Shown in pieces: positions 1-8,394 of a DNA stretch of 64,000 nt. Within the stretch, counting starts at the first letter, position 1; every line of letters starts with the position of its first letter. A program made the translations under genes and the position numbers. Source of the DNA: Thiemannella venezuelensis (lineage in GTDB: Bacteria; Actinomycetota; Actinomycetes; Streptosporangiales; Streptosporangiaceae); NCBI RefSeq assembly GCF_014203605.1, contig NZ_JACHJJ010000024.1, forward strand, positions 62,001-126,000, written 5' to 3'. The notes under the pieces were generated by a model. It worked only from the letters and a program-made list of their open reading frames with translations. It was not told where the DNA came from and did not search any database.

Positions 1-1619
1 CGGGCCAGGGCGGCCGCGTGGCGGCGCAGCCGGTTCATGCCGGCCTCCAGATCCGCACCGGGGGCTTCGATCAGGCCGTCGGTGTACAGCAGCAGGGTGC
101 TGCGGGCGGGCAGCGGCTCGACGGCGTCGTGGCGGGGTTCCTCCTGCAGGCGGGCCCCCATCAGCAGATTCTGGCTCGCCTCCAGGTAACGGGCGTGACC
201 GTCCTCGGTGATCAGCAGCGGTGGCGGATGCCCGGCGCTGGTCCAGTGCAGCTGCCACGGGCCGCCTTCGGGACCCTCGACGCGGGCCAGGATCATGGTG
301 GCCATCGGGATGTCGGTGATCGCGGACATCGCCTTGTCCAGGCGGTCGACGACGAGACTCGGAGGTTCCCGGCGGTCCCACATCAAGGAACGCGTCATGT
401 TGCGCAGCTGGGCCATGTCGGCCGCCGCCTTGAGATCGTGCCCGGCCACGTCGCCGATGACCAGCGCGGTGACGCCGTCGGGCAGCAGGAAGGCGTCGTA
501 CCAGTCGCCGCCGACCTGGGAGCCCTCCGGGGCCGGTTGGTAGCGGGCGCTCATGCGCAGGTGGTTCACCTGCGGCAGCGGGGCCAGCAGGTGGCGCTGC
601 ATGGTCCGGGCCACGTCGCGCTGCTGGCCGAACAGGCGGGCGTTGTCGACGGCCAGCCCGGCGCGCCGTCCGATGTCGGCGATCAAGGTCAGGTCGGCGG
701 CGTCGAAGGGCCGGGCCGGGTCGGCGCGGGCCACGGTCAGGGCGCCCAGCACCTGGCGGGCGGTGCGCAGCGGCGCGACGATCGCCGAGGCGGCGCCGAA
801 GGCGGCGAACAGCTCACCGTGGGCGGCGGCCAGCGGCGCGTCGGCCGGGGCGGCCAGTTCGTCGGGGCCGAGCAGCAGGGCCTCGCCGCCGCGCAGCACG
901 CGGGCCAGGGGCGCGCGGGACGCCTCGGTGACCGGCGGTAGCGGACCCTGCCAGACCAGGTCGCTCCGGTGGTCGGAGGGAGGGGCCACCGTGATCCGGC
1001 GCACGTCCTGCGGGCCGGTGTACAGATCGACGGCCGCCCAGTCGGCCAGCCGGGGCACGATGAGCCGGCCCAGCCGGGCCAGTGCCTCATCCACGTCCAG
1101 CGTCTGGGTGAGCACGGTCGTGATCTCCGTGATGGCCGTCAACCGCCCGGTGAGGGCCTCCAGCGCGGTCAGCTGGTCGGCCTGGCGCCTGGCGGCCGCC
1201 AGGCGCTGCGTGGCGTCGATGAACAGCACCGCCGTACCGCGGATCTGCCCTTCCTGGCGGATCGGCGAGGCCGACCAGGCGACCGGCAGCAGGCGGCCGC
1301 TGCCGTCGAGGAACATGGCGGACTCGCCGCGGGCGGCGTGGCCGTGCTCCAGTACGGCCAGCAGTTCGCACCCCGGACGGGGGATCGTCCCGCCGCCGGC
1401 GTCCCGGTGCAGCAGGTCGTGGGCGTCGGCTCCCAGCAGCCCCGCCGCCGGCCGGCCCAGCAGCGTGACGGCCTGGGCGTTGACCGCGGTGACGACTCCC
1501 GCGCGGTCGGTGAGGTACAGGCCCGCGCCCAGGTCGGTGAAGACCGCCCGCAGCAGCGCGTCGTCGGGCAGTACACCGTCGTTCCCGGCTCCATCCGCGA
1601 TGGCGGCCCCGTCAGTCAT
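1..1619 (-). CDS. SpoIIE-family PP2C phosphatase with PAS and GAF domains (3' end beyond the window)
   Basis: Reading from an ATG at 1619 gives about 539 residues without a stop to the window edge. The order is a PAS-like sensor (about residues 25-130, with AGLYLTDRAGVVTAVNAQAV), a GAF-like domain (about 155-310) and a PP2C/SpoIIE catalytic domain from about 345. The metal-binding segments GGDWYDAF and VIGDVAGHD are intact. This architecture is common in actinomycetes, where such enzymes dephosphorylate anti-anti-sigma factors (RsbU-type partner switching) in response to a bound ligand or redox state. No anti-sigma factor is visible beside it. A GGAAGG lies about 10 nt upstream of the ATG. 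Assignment to family is certain; the signal and substrate are unknown. Confidence 0.9.
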   Translation of the reverse strand, partial: MTDGAAIADGAGNDGVLPDDALLRAVFTDLGAGLYLTDRAGVVTAVNAQAVTLLGRPAAGLLGADAHDLLHRDAGGGTIPRPGCELLAVLEHGHAARGESAMFLDGSGRLLPVAWSASPIRQEGQIRGTAVLFIDATQRLAAARRQADQLTALEALTGRLTAITEITTVLTQTLDVDEALARLGRLIVPRLADWAAVDLYTGPQDVRRITVAPPSDHRSDLVWQGPLPPVTEASRAPLARVLRGGEALLLGPDELAAPADAPLAAAHGELFAAFGAASAIVAPLRTARQVLGALTVARADPARPFDAADLTLIADIGRRAGLAVDNARLFGQQRDVARTMQRHLLAPLPQVNHLRMSARYQPAPEGSQVGGDWYDAFLLPDGVTALVIGDVAGHDLKAAADMAQLRNMTRSLMWDRREPPSLVVDRLDKAMSAITDIPMATMILARVEGPEGGPWQLHWTSAGHPPPLLITEDGHARYLEASQNLLMGARLQEEPRHDAVEPLPARSTLLLYTDGLIEAPGADLEAGMNRLRRHAAALA

Positions 1620-1950
1620 CGCGGACGTACCTTCCCCTTCCTCGCCGTTGCCTCCGATCCTCGGTACAGACCGGGCGGACACGGGGAGGCACGCCGGACT
1701 TGGAGCAGGCAGCGTCCGCAGCTGACCAGATCATGGGGATGGCGGCCACCTGCGACCGGGGGCCGGGGGCCGGGGCCGGGGAAGGGGGGAAGAGGGAAGG
1801 GGAGGGGGGAGGAGCGACGGAACCGCTCCGGCATCCCCGGGGAACCGGAAGCCGACTGCATCGGATCGGCAACAGAGCGGCGGTGGGCTATGGACAGGCG
1901 GACTCCGGACGGAGATTCTGTCGGTCACCCCCCAGCGGTAAGGATCGTTC
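1620..1950. other. Divergent intergenic region between phosphatase and transporter
   Basis: These 331 bases separate two divergent genes and contain no convincing gene: the open frames here lack coding-type third positions. The centre (1758-1814) is an extreme G-run tract listed separately. A weak AAGGA lies at 1940-1944 before the GTG of the transporter. No clear -35/-10 pair could be chosen. Confidence 0.6.
1758..1814 (+). other. G-run tract with G-quadruplex potential
   Basis: On the plus strand the tract holds runs of five, five, four, four, six, three, four and six G separated by CC, AA, AGA or single A. Any four consecutive runs fit the usual G-quadruplex pattern (four runs of three or more G with short loops). 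It lies about 140 bases upstream of each divergent start. The structural prediction is inference; the runs themselves are plain in the sequence. Confidence 0.7.
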
Positions 1951-2826
1951 GTGGACTCTGTTCTGACCAGTGTCTTTCTGCCCGCCGCCCTCGCCGTCAT
2001 CATGTTCGGACTCGGTCTGGGACTCACCGTCGCGGACTTCCGCCGCGTCGTCGTCTACCCGAAGGCCGCCTTCCTCGCCCTCCTCTGCCAGATCGTCGTG
2101 CTGCCGCTGGTCTGCTTCGGGCTCGTGCTCGCCTTCGGCCTGGCGCCCGGCCTCGCCGTCGGCATGATGCTGCTGGCGGCCTCGCCCGGCGGCACGAGCG
2201 CCAACCTCTACAGCCACCTGTTCGGCGGCGACGTCGCGCTCAACGTGACCCTGACCGCGATCAACTCGGTCCTCGCCGTCTTCACGCTGCCGCTGGTCAC
2301 CAACCTGGCCATCTCCCGCTTCCAGGGCGGGAGCGGCCAGGTCGGCCTGCAGTTCGACAAGACCGCGCAGGTCTTCCTGATCGTCCTGATCCCCGTCGCG
2401 ATCGGGATGGCGGCCAGGGCGAGGTTCACCGCCTTCGCCGCCCGGGCGGAGAAGCCCGTCAAGATCCTGTCCGCGGTGATCCTGCTGGCCGTGATCGTCG
2501 GGGCGATCGTCAAGGAGGCCGCCGACCTCGGCGGGTACATCGCCTCGGTCGGCCTGATCACCCTGGTGTTCAGCGTGCTCAGCCTCACCGTCGGCTACTG
2601 GGTGCCGCGCCTGGCCGGGGTGGGCCCCCGCCAGGCCGTCGCCTCCTGCATGGAGATCGGCATCCACAACAGCACCCTGGCCATCACCGTGGCCATCAGC
2701 CTGCTGGGCAGTGCCGAGACCGCCGTCCCGGCGGCCGTGTACGGCGTGCTGATGTTCTTCACCGCGGCCGCCGCCGGAGTGCTCCTGCGGCGGCGCGCGG
2801 CCCAGGAGGCCGAAGTCCCGGTCTGA
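1951..2826 (+). CDS. Bile acid:sodium symporter (BASS) family transporter
   Basis: The 291-residue protein is almost wholly hydrophobic, with eight to ten predicted membrane spans. The family signature regions are present: the segment AASPGGTSANLYSHLFGGD (about residues 75-95) and EIGIHNSTLAITVA near residue 235, which correspond to the two unwound helices of the Na+ site. Bacterial members import organic anions such as pantoate, pyruvate or sulfated compounds together with sodium; the substrate here cannot be read. The GTG at 1951 is the first start in frame ahead of the first helix. It stands alone, convergent with the ABC exporter downstream. Confidence 0.88.
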   Translation: MDSVLTSVFLPAALAVIMFGLGLGLTVADFRRVVVYPKAAFLALLCQIVVLPLVCFGLVLAFGLAPGLAVGMMLLAASPGGTSANLYSHLFGGDVALNVTLTAINSVLAVFTLPLVTNLAISRFQGGSGQVGLQFDKTAQVFLIVLIPVAIGMAARARFTAFAARAEKPVKILSAVILLAVIVGAIVKEAADLGGYIASVGLITLVFSVLSLTVGYWVPRLAGVGPRQAVASCMEIGIHNSTLAITVAISLLGSAETAVPAAVYGVLMFFTAAAAGVLLRRRAAQEAEVPV

Positions 2827-2840
2827 CCGGTACCGGGCCG

Positions 2841-2872
2841 CCGGCCGGCCCCCGATGCCAGGGGCCCGCCGG
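2841..2872. terminator. Hairpin between convergent genes
   Basis: Arms CCGGC-C-GGCCCC (2841-2852) and GGGGCC-C-GCCGG (2861-2872) pair over 11 bp with one C/C mismatch and an 8-nt loop. It sits between the stop codons of the BASS gene and the ABC permease and could serve both strands. There is no T-run. Confidence 0.5.
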
Positions 2873-2882
2873 ACGGCGGCGG

Positions 2883-5384
2883 TCAGCGGGCCCGCCGCAC
2901 GGCGGCCAGGGCCGGGAGCACCGCCGCGCCCACGGCCAGCGCCAGGCACCCGCCGACCACGACGAGCACGACCGGCCACGGGACGACCAGCGCCGCAGCG
3001 GCGCCGATCTGCTCGCTCAGCCCGGACCGCATGCCCAGCAGCGCGGGGAAGGCGACCGCCATGCCGAGCGCGGTGCCCAGCCCGGTCACGGCGGCCGACT
3101 CGGCGGAGACCATCCCGATCACCTGCCGTGACGTGGCCCCAGACAGCCGCAGCACCCGGAAGTCGGCGGCCCGTCCCGCGGTGGCCATCACCATCGTGTT
3201 GGCGACCGCCAGGCCGGTGTAGCCCACCGCCATGCCGACCAGGATCAGCGTGAAGACCCAGACGAGCCGGTCCTCCTCGTCGCCCGCGTTCCTGGCGTAG
3301 GCCTCCGCGCCGAGCACCCGGCCTCCGGGGACCTCGCCCCGGACCGGGCCGTCGAGGAGGACCTCCCGGGTCAGGGCCGAGGGGTCGTGGGCCCGTACGG
3401 TGCCCCGGGGAAGGAGGAGGGGGGCCGGGGAGTCGGCGACGACGGCCGCCACGGCCAGCGTCTCGGTGCGGCCGTCCTCGAAGGCCAGGGAGACCGTGCG
3501 GCCGGCCCGCCAGCCGCGCTCGTCCGCCAGCCACCGGGCCACGACCACCCCGCCGTCACCACTCCCGCCAGCACCGCTGTCACCGCCGCCACGGGCGGTG
3601 CTTTCACGATCGCGACCGGTCCTGTCCGCGTTCCCGGCCGGATCCCGGCCGTTCCCGCCGTCCCGCCCCGCGGCCAGAGAGCCTTCGAGGACCTTCAGCC
3701 GGCCCGCCGAGCGGGCCAGTGCCTCGGGGGTGATCCCGGCCGCCTCCAGGGGCGGCCCGCCCTCGCCGTACACCGTGGTCGGCAGCAGCGAGACCCCGCC
3801 CGCCGCGGTGACGGCGGCGTCCGACAGCCCGGGCGTGCCGTCGGGCACCACCACCGCCTCCGCCCCCACCGCCGTGGTGCGGCCCAGTGCGAACGCCCCC
3901 GCCGTCGTCTGCGTCATGCCGGTGACCAGCACCGCGAAACCCACGGTGACCAGCACCGGCGCGGCCGTGGACGAGGTCCGTCGCACCGCCGCCAGCATCT
4001 CCTCGCGCACCAGCATCCCGGTGGCGCCCCGGGTCCGGAGGAGCGGCCGGGAGAGCACCCGCACGACGGGCGGGACGATCGCCGGGGCGAGCAGGGTCAG
4101 GCCCAGGATCAGCGCCATCGCGGCGTACAGGGAGTAGTTCACGATCGCGTCGGCTCCGGCCCCGGCCGTGGCCGCGGCGCATCCGGTCCCGAGCAGGGTG
4201 AACGCCGCCCCGGAGATCCACCGCGCACGGGTCATCGGCCGCCGGTCCGCCTCGGCCTCGCGCAGCGCCTCCAGCGGGCGTACCCGCCCGGCCCGGCGTG
4301 AGGCCGACCAGACGGCGAGCAGCGCGACGCCCAGCCCGGTCCCGAACGCGGCGACCGGCGGCCAGGCCTCGATCCGCACGGAGAAGCCCGGCGGCTCGAA
4401 GCCCGCCTCGACCAGCAGGCCGCCGAACACGGGGGCCAGCACGATCCCGAGCGCGGCCCCGGCCGCGGCCGCGGCGGCGCCGACCGCGAGCGCCTCGCCG
4501 TACACCATCCGCCGCACCTGCCGCGGCGTGGCGCCCACCAGCCGCAGCAGCCCGAACTCCCGCCGCCGCTGGACCACGCCGAACGCGAACGTGGAGGCCA
4601 CCACGAACACCGAGACGAACCCGGAGACGGCCGCCATGCCCGTCAGGACCTGCGTGCCGATCCACCGGACGCGCTCGTCGGCGCGCGGCTCCAGCGCCGC
4701 CCGCGCGTCACCGGCGAGCACTTCGCCCCCGTCGCCGACGATCTCGCGGGCCATGCCCTCGACCCGGGCGAGGTCCGCCCCGGCTCCGGTCACCAGCCCG
4801 ATCACCCGGACCCCGCCGGAGAACCGGGCCGCCGCCGCGTCGGTCACGTGGAAGCCCGGCGCGGCGAGGGTGCCGGTCACGGTGTACGGCTCCGGCCCGG
4901 CGGCGGTGAGCAGGGTGACCGGGGAGCCGGGGGAGATCCCCAGCGCCCGGTCCAGCACCACCTCGCCGTCCCGCGCGGGCGGCCTGCCCTCCACCGGCCC
5001 GTACGGCGCCAGCGCCACGCTCGACCAGCCGTGACCCCGCAGGTCCCCGGGGACCGGCCGGCCGGCCACGACCGCCTGGGCGTAGAACGACCGGTCGGCG
5101 ACCGCCGCCGTCACCCCGGGGATGCCGCGCAGCCGGGCGGTGAGGGCCGTCACGGCCTCCGGGGACCAGGGTCGGTCCTCCAGGAAGAAGCCCTCGCCCT
5201 GCTCGGCGACCGGGGTGCGGACCAGCACGCCGGTGCCCGCGTACCGGTCCGGGACGCGGGGCGAGGCCGACGCGTGGACCAGGGCCGTCATCGACATGAG
5301 CGCCACGCCCAGGCAGAGGGCGGTGAACGCCCCGGCGAAGCCGCTCCACCGGCCCCGCGCCATCGCCAGACCCGTCCTCAGCAC
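2883..5384 (-). CDS. FtsX-family ABC transporter permease (two FtsX domains)
   Basis: The 833-residue product has an N-terminal membrane anchor, a large extracytoplasmic region, an FtsX domain near residues 210-330 (FGLLRLVGATPRQVRR), a second extracytoplasmic part and a C-terminal FtsX domain (FRVLRLSGATSRQVIG). This is the MacB/BceB-like class that exports or senses peptides and lipids rather than importing solutes. The GTG at 5384 overlaps the ATPase stop (5378-5380), so the two are translationally coupled. A Gly/Asp/Arg-rich low-complexity stretch at about residues 565-615 (roughly 3535-3680) interrupts the second extracytoplasmic domain and looks like a recent repeat-type insertion. Confidence 0.9.
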   Translation of the reverse strand: MLRTGLAMARGRWSGFAGAFTALCLGVALMSMTALVHASASPRVPDRYAGTGVLVRTPVAEQGEGFFLEDRPWSPEAVTALTARLRGIPGVTAAVADRSFYAQAVVAGRPVPGDLRGHGWSSVALAPYGPVEGRPPARDGEVVLDRALGISPGSPVTLLTAAGPEPYTVTGTLAAPGFHVTDAAAARFSGGVRVIGLVTGAGADLARVEGMAREIVGDGGEVLAGDARAALEPRADERVRWIGTQVLTGMAAVSGFVSVFVVASTFAFGVVQRRREFGLLRLVGATPRQVRRMVYGEALAVGAAAAAAGAALGIVLAPVFGGLLVEAGFEPPGFSVRIEAWPPVAAFGTGLGVALLAVWSASRRAGRVRPLEALREAEADRRPMTRARWISGAAFTLLGTGCAAATAGAGADAIVNYSLYAAMALILGLTLLAPAIVPPVVRVLSRPLLRTRGATGMLVREEMLAAVRRTSSTAAPVLVTVGFAVLVTGMTQTTAGAFALGRTTAVGAEAVVVPDGTPGLSDAAVTAAGGVSLLPTTVYGEGGPPLEAAGITPEALARSAGRLKVLEGSLAAGRDGGNGRDPAGNADRTGRDRESTARGGGDSGAGGSGDGGVVVARWLADERGWRAGRTVSLAFEDGRTETLAVAAVVADSPAPLLLPRGTVRAHDPSALTREVLLDGPVRGEVPGGRVLGAEAYARNAGDEEDRLVWVFTLILVGMAVGYTGLAVANTMVMATAGRAADFRVLRLSGATSRQVIGMVSAESAAVTGLGTALGMAVAFPALLGMRSGLSEQIGAAAALVVPWPVVLVVVGGCLALAVGAAVLPALAAVRRAR

Positions 5385-6196
5385 GACGCCTCCAGTGCGG
5401 CCATCCGAGCCGCGATCAGCTCCGGGCTCAGCCCGGTCGGCGCCGGGCCGGCTCCGCCGCCGCGGTCTCCGCCGGCGGCGAACTCGTCCACCACCCGGCC
5501 GTCGGCCAGCAGCAGCACCCGGTCGGCATGGGCCGCCGCGACCGGGTCGTGGGTGACCATGATCACCGTCTGCCCCCGGTCGTCGGTGAGGCCGCGCAGC
5601 AGCCGCAGGACGTCCCGGGAGGTCGCCAGGTCGAGCGCGCCGGTGGGTTCGTCGGCGAAGAGCACCGCGGGCCCGGTGACCAGCGCCCGGGCGATCGCCA
5701 CCCGCTGCCGCTCCCCGCCGGACAGCTCGCCCGGCCGGTGCCCGGCCCGCCCGGCCAGTCCCACCTCGGCCAGCGCGGCGCGCACCTGCGCCGCCCGGGG
5801 CCGGGTCCCGGCGAGCCGGAGCGGCAGGGCCACGTTCTGCTCGGCGGTGAGGGCGGAGACCAGGTTGAAGGACTGGAAGACGAATCCGACGCGCTCCCTG
5901 CGCAGCAGGGTCAGCGCGGTCTCGTCCAGCGGTCCGAGGTCCGTCCCGTCGATGGTCACCTTGCCGGCGGTCGGCCGGTCCAGCCCGGCGGCGCAGTGCA
6001 GCAGGGTGGACTTGCCGGAGCCCGAAGGACCCATCACGGCGGTGAAGGTGCCTTCGGGAAAGGAGACCGTCATGTCGTCCAGCGCGGTCACCCCGCCGGC
6101 CGCGGAGCCGTACACCTTGCTCACCGACCACAGCTGGACCGCCTCCGCCGCTGGGCGGGGCGGTGGGGGGAGGGGGGCGGAAACGGGAGTCGTCAT
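5378..6196 (-). CDS. ABC transporter ATP-binding protein (MacB/LolD type)
   Basis: The 272-residue protein has all ABC motifs in order: Walker A GPSGSGKST, Q-loop FVFQSFNL, signature LSGGERQR, Walker B VLFADEPTG and the H-loop VTHD. The length and the SFNL/DEPTGALD wording are those of FtsX-type exporter ATPases. It energises the permease encoded immediately downstream. The ATG at 6196 begins a Pro-rich N-terminus just before the nucleotide-binding fold; an ATG further upstream would run into the divergent kinase and add unrelated sequence. The pair is divergent from a two-component system, which commonly controls such exporters. Confidence 0.93.
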   Translation of the reverse strand: MTTPVSAPLPPPPRPAAEAVQLWSVSKVYGSAAGGVTALDDMTVSFPEGTFTAVMGPSGSGKSTLLHCAAGLDRPTAGKVTIDGTDLGPLDETALTLLRRERVGFVFQSFNLVSALTAEQNVALPLRLAGTRPRAAQVRAALAEVGLAGRAGHRPGELSGGERQRVAIARALVTGPAVLFADEPTGALDLATSRDVLRLLRGLTDDRGQTVIMVTHDPVAAAHADRVLLLADGRVVDEFAAGGDRGGGAGPAPTGLSPELIAARMAALEASC

Positions 6197-6210
6197 GGGG
6201 TCAAGCCAAC

Positions 6211-6228
6211 GCCGGACCGGCTTCCGGC
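6211..6228. promoter_or_regulatory. Palindrome in the exporter/kinase divergent region
   Basis: GCCGGA (6211-6216) and TCCGGC (6223-6228) are perfect inverted arms separated by 6 bases, 15 bp upstream of the exporter ATPase start. It is a possible response-regulator site. This is inferred from position only; such GC palindromes arise easily here. Confidence 0.3.
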
Positions 6229-6317
6229 GCATTGGCGGTGGCACGAGGACCGCGGCTCCACGGGAGGCGAGGGCCAGGACTACAGCTGGCACTACCGCCG
6301 GGGGCCCGTGAGCCGGA

Positions 6318-6330
6318 TAGCGTCGGAACC
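6318..6330 (+). promoter_or_regulatory. -10 element of a probable leaderless promoter (sensor kinase)
   Basis: TAGCGT at 6318-6323 is followed by exactly 7 bases and then the GTG start at 6331. Transcription would begin on or next to the start codon. There is no Shine-Dalgarno in the gap, which supports leaderless translation and this start choice. Confidence 0.5.
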
Positions 6331-7548
6331 GTGCCCACCGCTCCCGCCCGGACCGCGCTCCAGGCCCTCGTCCGCAACCCGGCGGGGCTGCTCTGGTCAC
6401 CGTGGCCGTGGCGGTCGCTCGCCTACCTGCTGAGCAGCGCGCCGATCGGCCTCCTCCCGGTGTACCTGCCCTTCCTGGCCTATGTGTACGGCATCCTGCC
6501 CGCGGCGGTGCTGGCCGTCCTCGTCGTCGCCGGCGCCGGGATCCCGGTGGCGAGGTTCGAGCGGCTGCGGCTGCGGCTGGTGGACCTCGATCCGCTTCCC
6601 GACCCGCACGCCGGGCCCCGTCCCCCCGGCCTGCGCGCGCGGGTCCGCGCGCGGCTGCGCTCGCCGGCCACCTGGCGGGACTTCGGCTACGCGCTGGTCT
6701 CGCTGATGGCGCTGTGGTGGATCGACCTGTCGGTGATCGCCCTCGCCGGCGGGGTCCCGGCCATCCTGATGTCCGCGCCGTTCCAGCCGGACGCGTCGCC
6801 CGTGCTCGGCGCCGTCCTGGCCGTGGCCGGGTTCGCAGCCCTGCCCGTGGCCGCCTACCCGATCACCGCGTGGGCCGGGGGCCGGGCCGTGATGGCACGC
6901 GCGGTCCTCGCCCCCCGCGACGCCGAGCTGATCGAGGTCGTCCGGTCCAGGGCACGCCTGGTGGACGCCTTCGAGCTGGAGCGCCGCCGGATCGAGCGGG
7001 ACCTGCACGACGGCGCGCAGCAGCGGCTGGTCGCGCTCACGCTGACGCTGGGCATGGCCGGGCTCGACCTGGAGCCCGGGTCCCCGGCGGCCGCGCGGGT
7101 CGCGGAGGCGCACGAGCAGGCCCTGCTCGCCCTGGCCGAGCTGCGCGAGCTGATCCGGGGCGTGCACCCGAAGGTCCTCACCGACCACGGCCTGCCCGAC
7201 GCGGCCCTGGACGTGGCCGGGCGCTCACCCGTCCCGGCGGAGGTCGACATCGCACTGCCCGGCCGGCTGCCCGCCCCGGTCGAGGCCGCGGCCTACTTCG
7301 TGATCGCCGAGGCGCTCGCCAACGTGGCCCGGCACAGCCGGGCGAACCGCTGCCGGATCCGGGGCCGCCTGGTCGGCGAGACGCTCCTGATGGAGATCCG
7401 CGACGACGGGATCGGCGGGGCCGACCCGGCCGGGGGCACCGGGCTGGCGGGCCTGGCCGACCGGGTCGCGGTGGTGGACGGCAGGATGTCGGTGTCCAGT
7501 CCGGCCGGAGGGCCCACCCTGCTGCGGGTGGAGATCCCGTGCGGGTAG
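6331..7548 (+). CDS. Sensor histidine kinase, NarL/DesK class
   Basis: The 405-residue kinase has a hydrophobic sensor region with four or more membrane spans (about residues 20-185), then a HisKA_3 dimerisation helix with the phosphoacceptor His226 in ERDLHDGAQQR. The N-box is EALANVARHSRANR and the G-box is DDGIGGADPAGGTGLAGL. It phosphorylates the LuxR-type regulator encoded 120 bp downstream. It is divergent from the FtsX-type ABC exporter and is likely its regulator. The membrane part resembles the putative-sensor domain of actinobacterial kinases, which lack a large extracellular ligand domain and often watch the membrane or a transporter. Confidence 0.92.
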   Translation: MPTAPARTALQALVRNPAGLLWSPWPWRSLAYLLSSAPIGLLPVYLPFLAYVYGILPAAVLAVLVVAGAGIPVARFERLRLRLVDLDPLPDPHAGPRPPGLRARVRARLRSPATWRDFGYALVSLMALWWIDLSVIALAGGVPAILMSAPFQPDASPVLGAVLAVAGFAALPVAAYPITAWAGGRAVMARAVLAPRDAELIEVVRSRARLVDAFELERRRIERDLHDGAQQRLVALTLTLGMAGLDLEPGSPAAARVAEAHEQALLALAELRELIRGVHPKVLTDHGLPDAALDVAGRSPVPAEVDIALPGRLPAPVEAAAYFVIAEALANVARHSRANRCRIRGRLVGETLLMEIRDDGIGGADPAGGTGLAGLADRVAVVDGRMSVSSPAGGPTLLRVEIPCG

Positions 7549-7668
7549 GACCCCCGGACCGGGGCCGGTGCCGGGATCGGCGCCGGGAGCGGGATCATGG
7601 TCGGTGTCCGGGCCGGGCCGGAGCGGCGGAGGAGTCCGTCCGGTGGTCGTGATCGGGAGAGGTGCGCC

Positions 7669-8298
7669 GTGCGGGTGGTTCTGGCGGAGGATTCCGTGCT
7701 GCTCCGGGAAGGGCTGGCCGGCCTGCTGGAGCGGTTCGGCCACACCGTGGCCGCCGCCGTGGGAGACGCCCCCGCGCTCGTGGCCGCCGTCGAGGAGCAC
7801 GGGCCGGACGTCGTGGTGACCGACGTGCGGATGCCTCCCGGCTTCACCGACGAGGGGCTGCGCGCCGCGCTCACGCTGCGCCGGGCGCGCCCCGGGCTCC
7901 CCGTGCTGATCCTCAGCCAGTACGTCCAGCAGGCCTACGTCGAGGAGATCATGGGACCGGGCGTCGGCTACCTGCTCAAGGACCGGATCGGCCACGTGGC
8001 GGAGTTCGCCGACGCGCTGGAGCGGGTCGCCGCCGGAGGCACGGTCATCGACCCCGAAGTGGTCAGGCAGCTTCTCGCCCGGCGGCGTGACCCGCTGCAG
8101 CGCCTGACCCCCCGGGAGCGCGAGGTCCTCGCGCTGGTCGCGGAGGGCCGCTCGAACGCCGCCGTGGCCCGGGCCCTCGTGGTGACCGAGGCCGCCGTCG
8201 CCAAGCACATCGCCGCCATCCTCGCCAAGCTCGACCTGCCCCCGGCTCCGGACGACCACCGGAGGGTCCTGGCCGTCCTGGCCTACCTCAAGGGCTGA
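7669..8298 (+). CDS. LuxR/NarL-family response regulator
   Basis: The 209-residue protein has a receiver domain (acidic pair in LAEDS, phosphoacceptor Asp52 in VVVTDVRMPP, conserved Lys in LLKDR) and a C-terminal LuxR helix-turn-helix (LTPREREVLALVAEGRSN...). The GTG at 7669 follows GGGAGAGG and puts the receiver's first beta strand at residue 2. It is the cognate partner of the upstream kinase and probably acts on the divergent exporter promoter and its own. The gap to the kinase (120 bp) has no terminator-like hairpin that I can see. Confidence 0.93.
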   Translation: MRVVLAEDSVLLREGLAGLLERFGHTVAAAVGDAPALVAAVEEHGPDVVVTDVRMPPGFTDEGLRAALTLRRARPGLPVLILSQYVQQAYVEEIMGPGVGYLLKDRIGHVAEFADALERVAAGGTVIDPEVVRQLLARRRDPLQRLTPREREVLALVAEGRSNAAVARALVVTEAAVAKHIAAILAKLDLPPAPDDHRRVLAVLAYLKG

Positions 8299-8314
8299 GC
8301 CCGCCGTCCGCGGA

Positions 8315-8347
8315 GCCGGGGCAGGATGCAGGAACCGGCGCCCCGGC
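8315..8347. terminator. Hairpin between convergent genes
   Basis: GCCGGGGC (8315-8322) pairs perfectly with GCCCCGGC (8340-8347) around a 17-nt loop, 17 bp after the regulator stop and before the stop of the opposite PAP2-like gene. There is no T-run, so function is tentative. Confidence 0.4.
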
Positions 8348-8394
8348 CGTACGGCGGGAGCCCGGCCGCTTCAGCAGCAGCCGCCGGACGGACC

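Noticed and set aside
1888-3534. Long open frames opposite known genes (here and at many other places, such as 9.0-12.4 kb and 49.9-53.6 kb)
   Set aside because: In very GC-rich DNA stop codons are rare in antisense frames. These lack codon-position bias, domains and start signals, and they lie over well-supported genes.
5385-6131. A longer frame that would extend the ABC permease by about 249 residues upstream
   Set aside because: It runs antisense of nothing but in the wrong frame through the ATPase gene, whose own frame has every ABC motif. The true permease starts at the GTG overlapping the ATPase stop.
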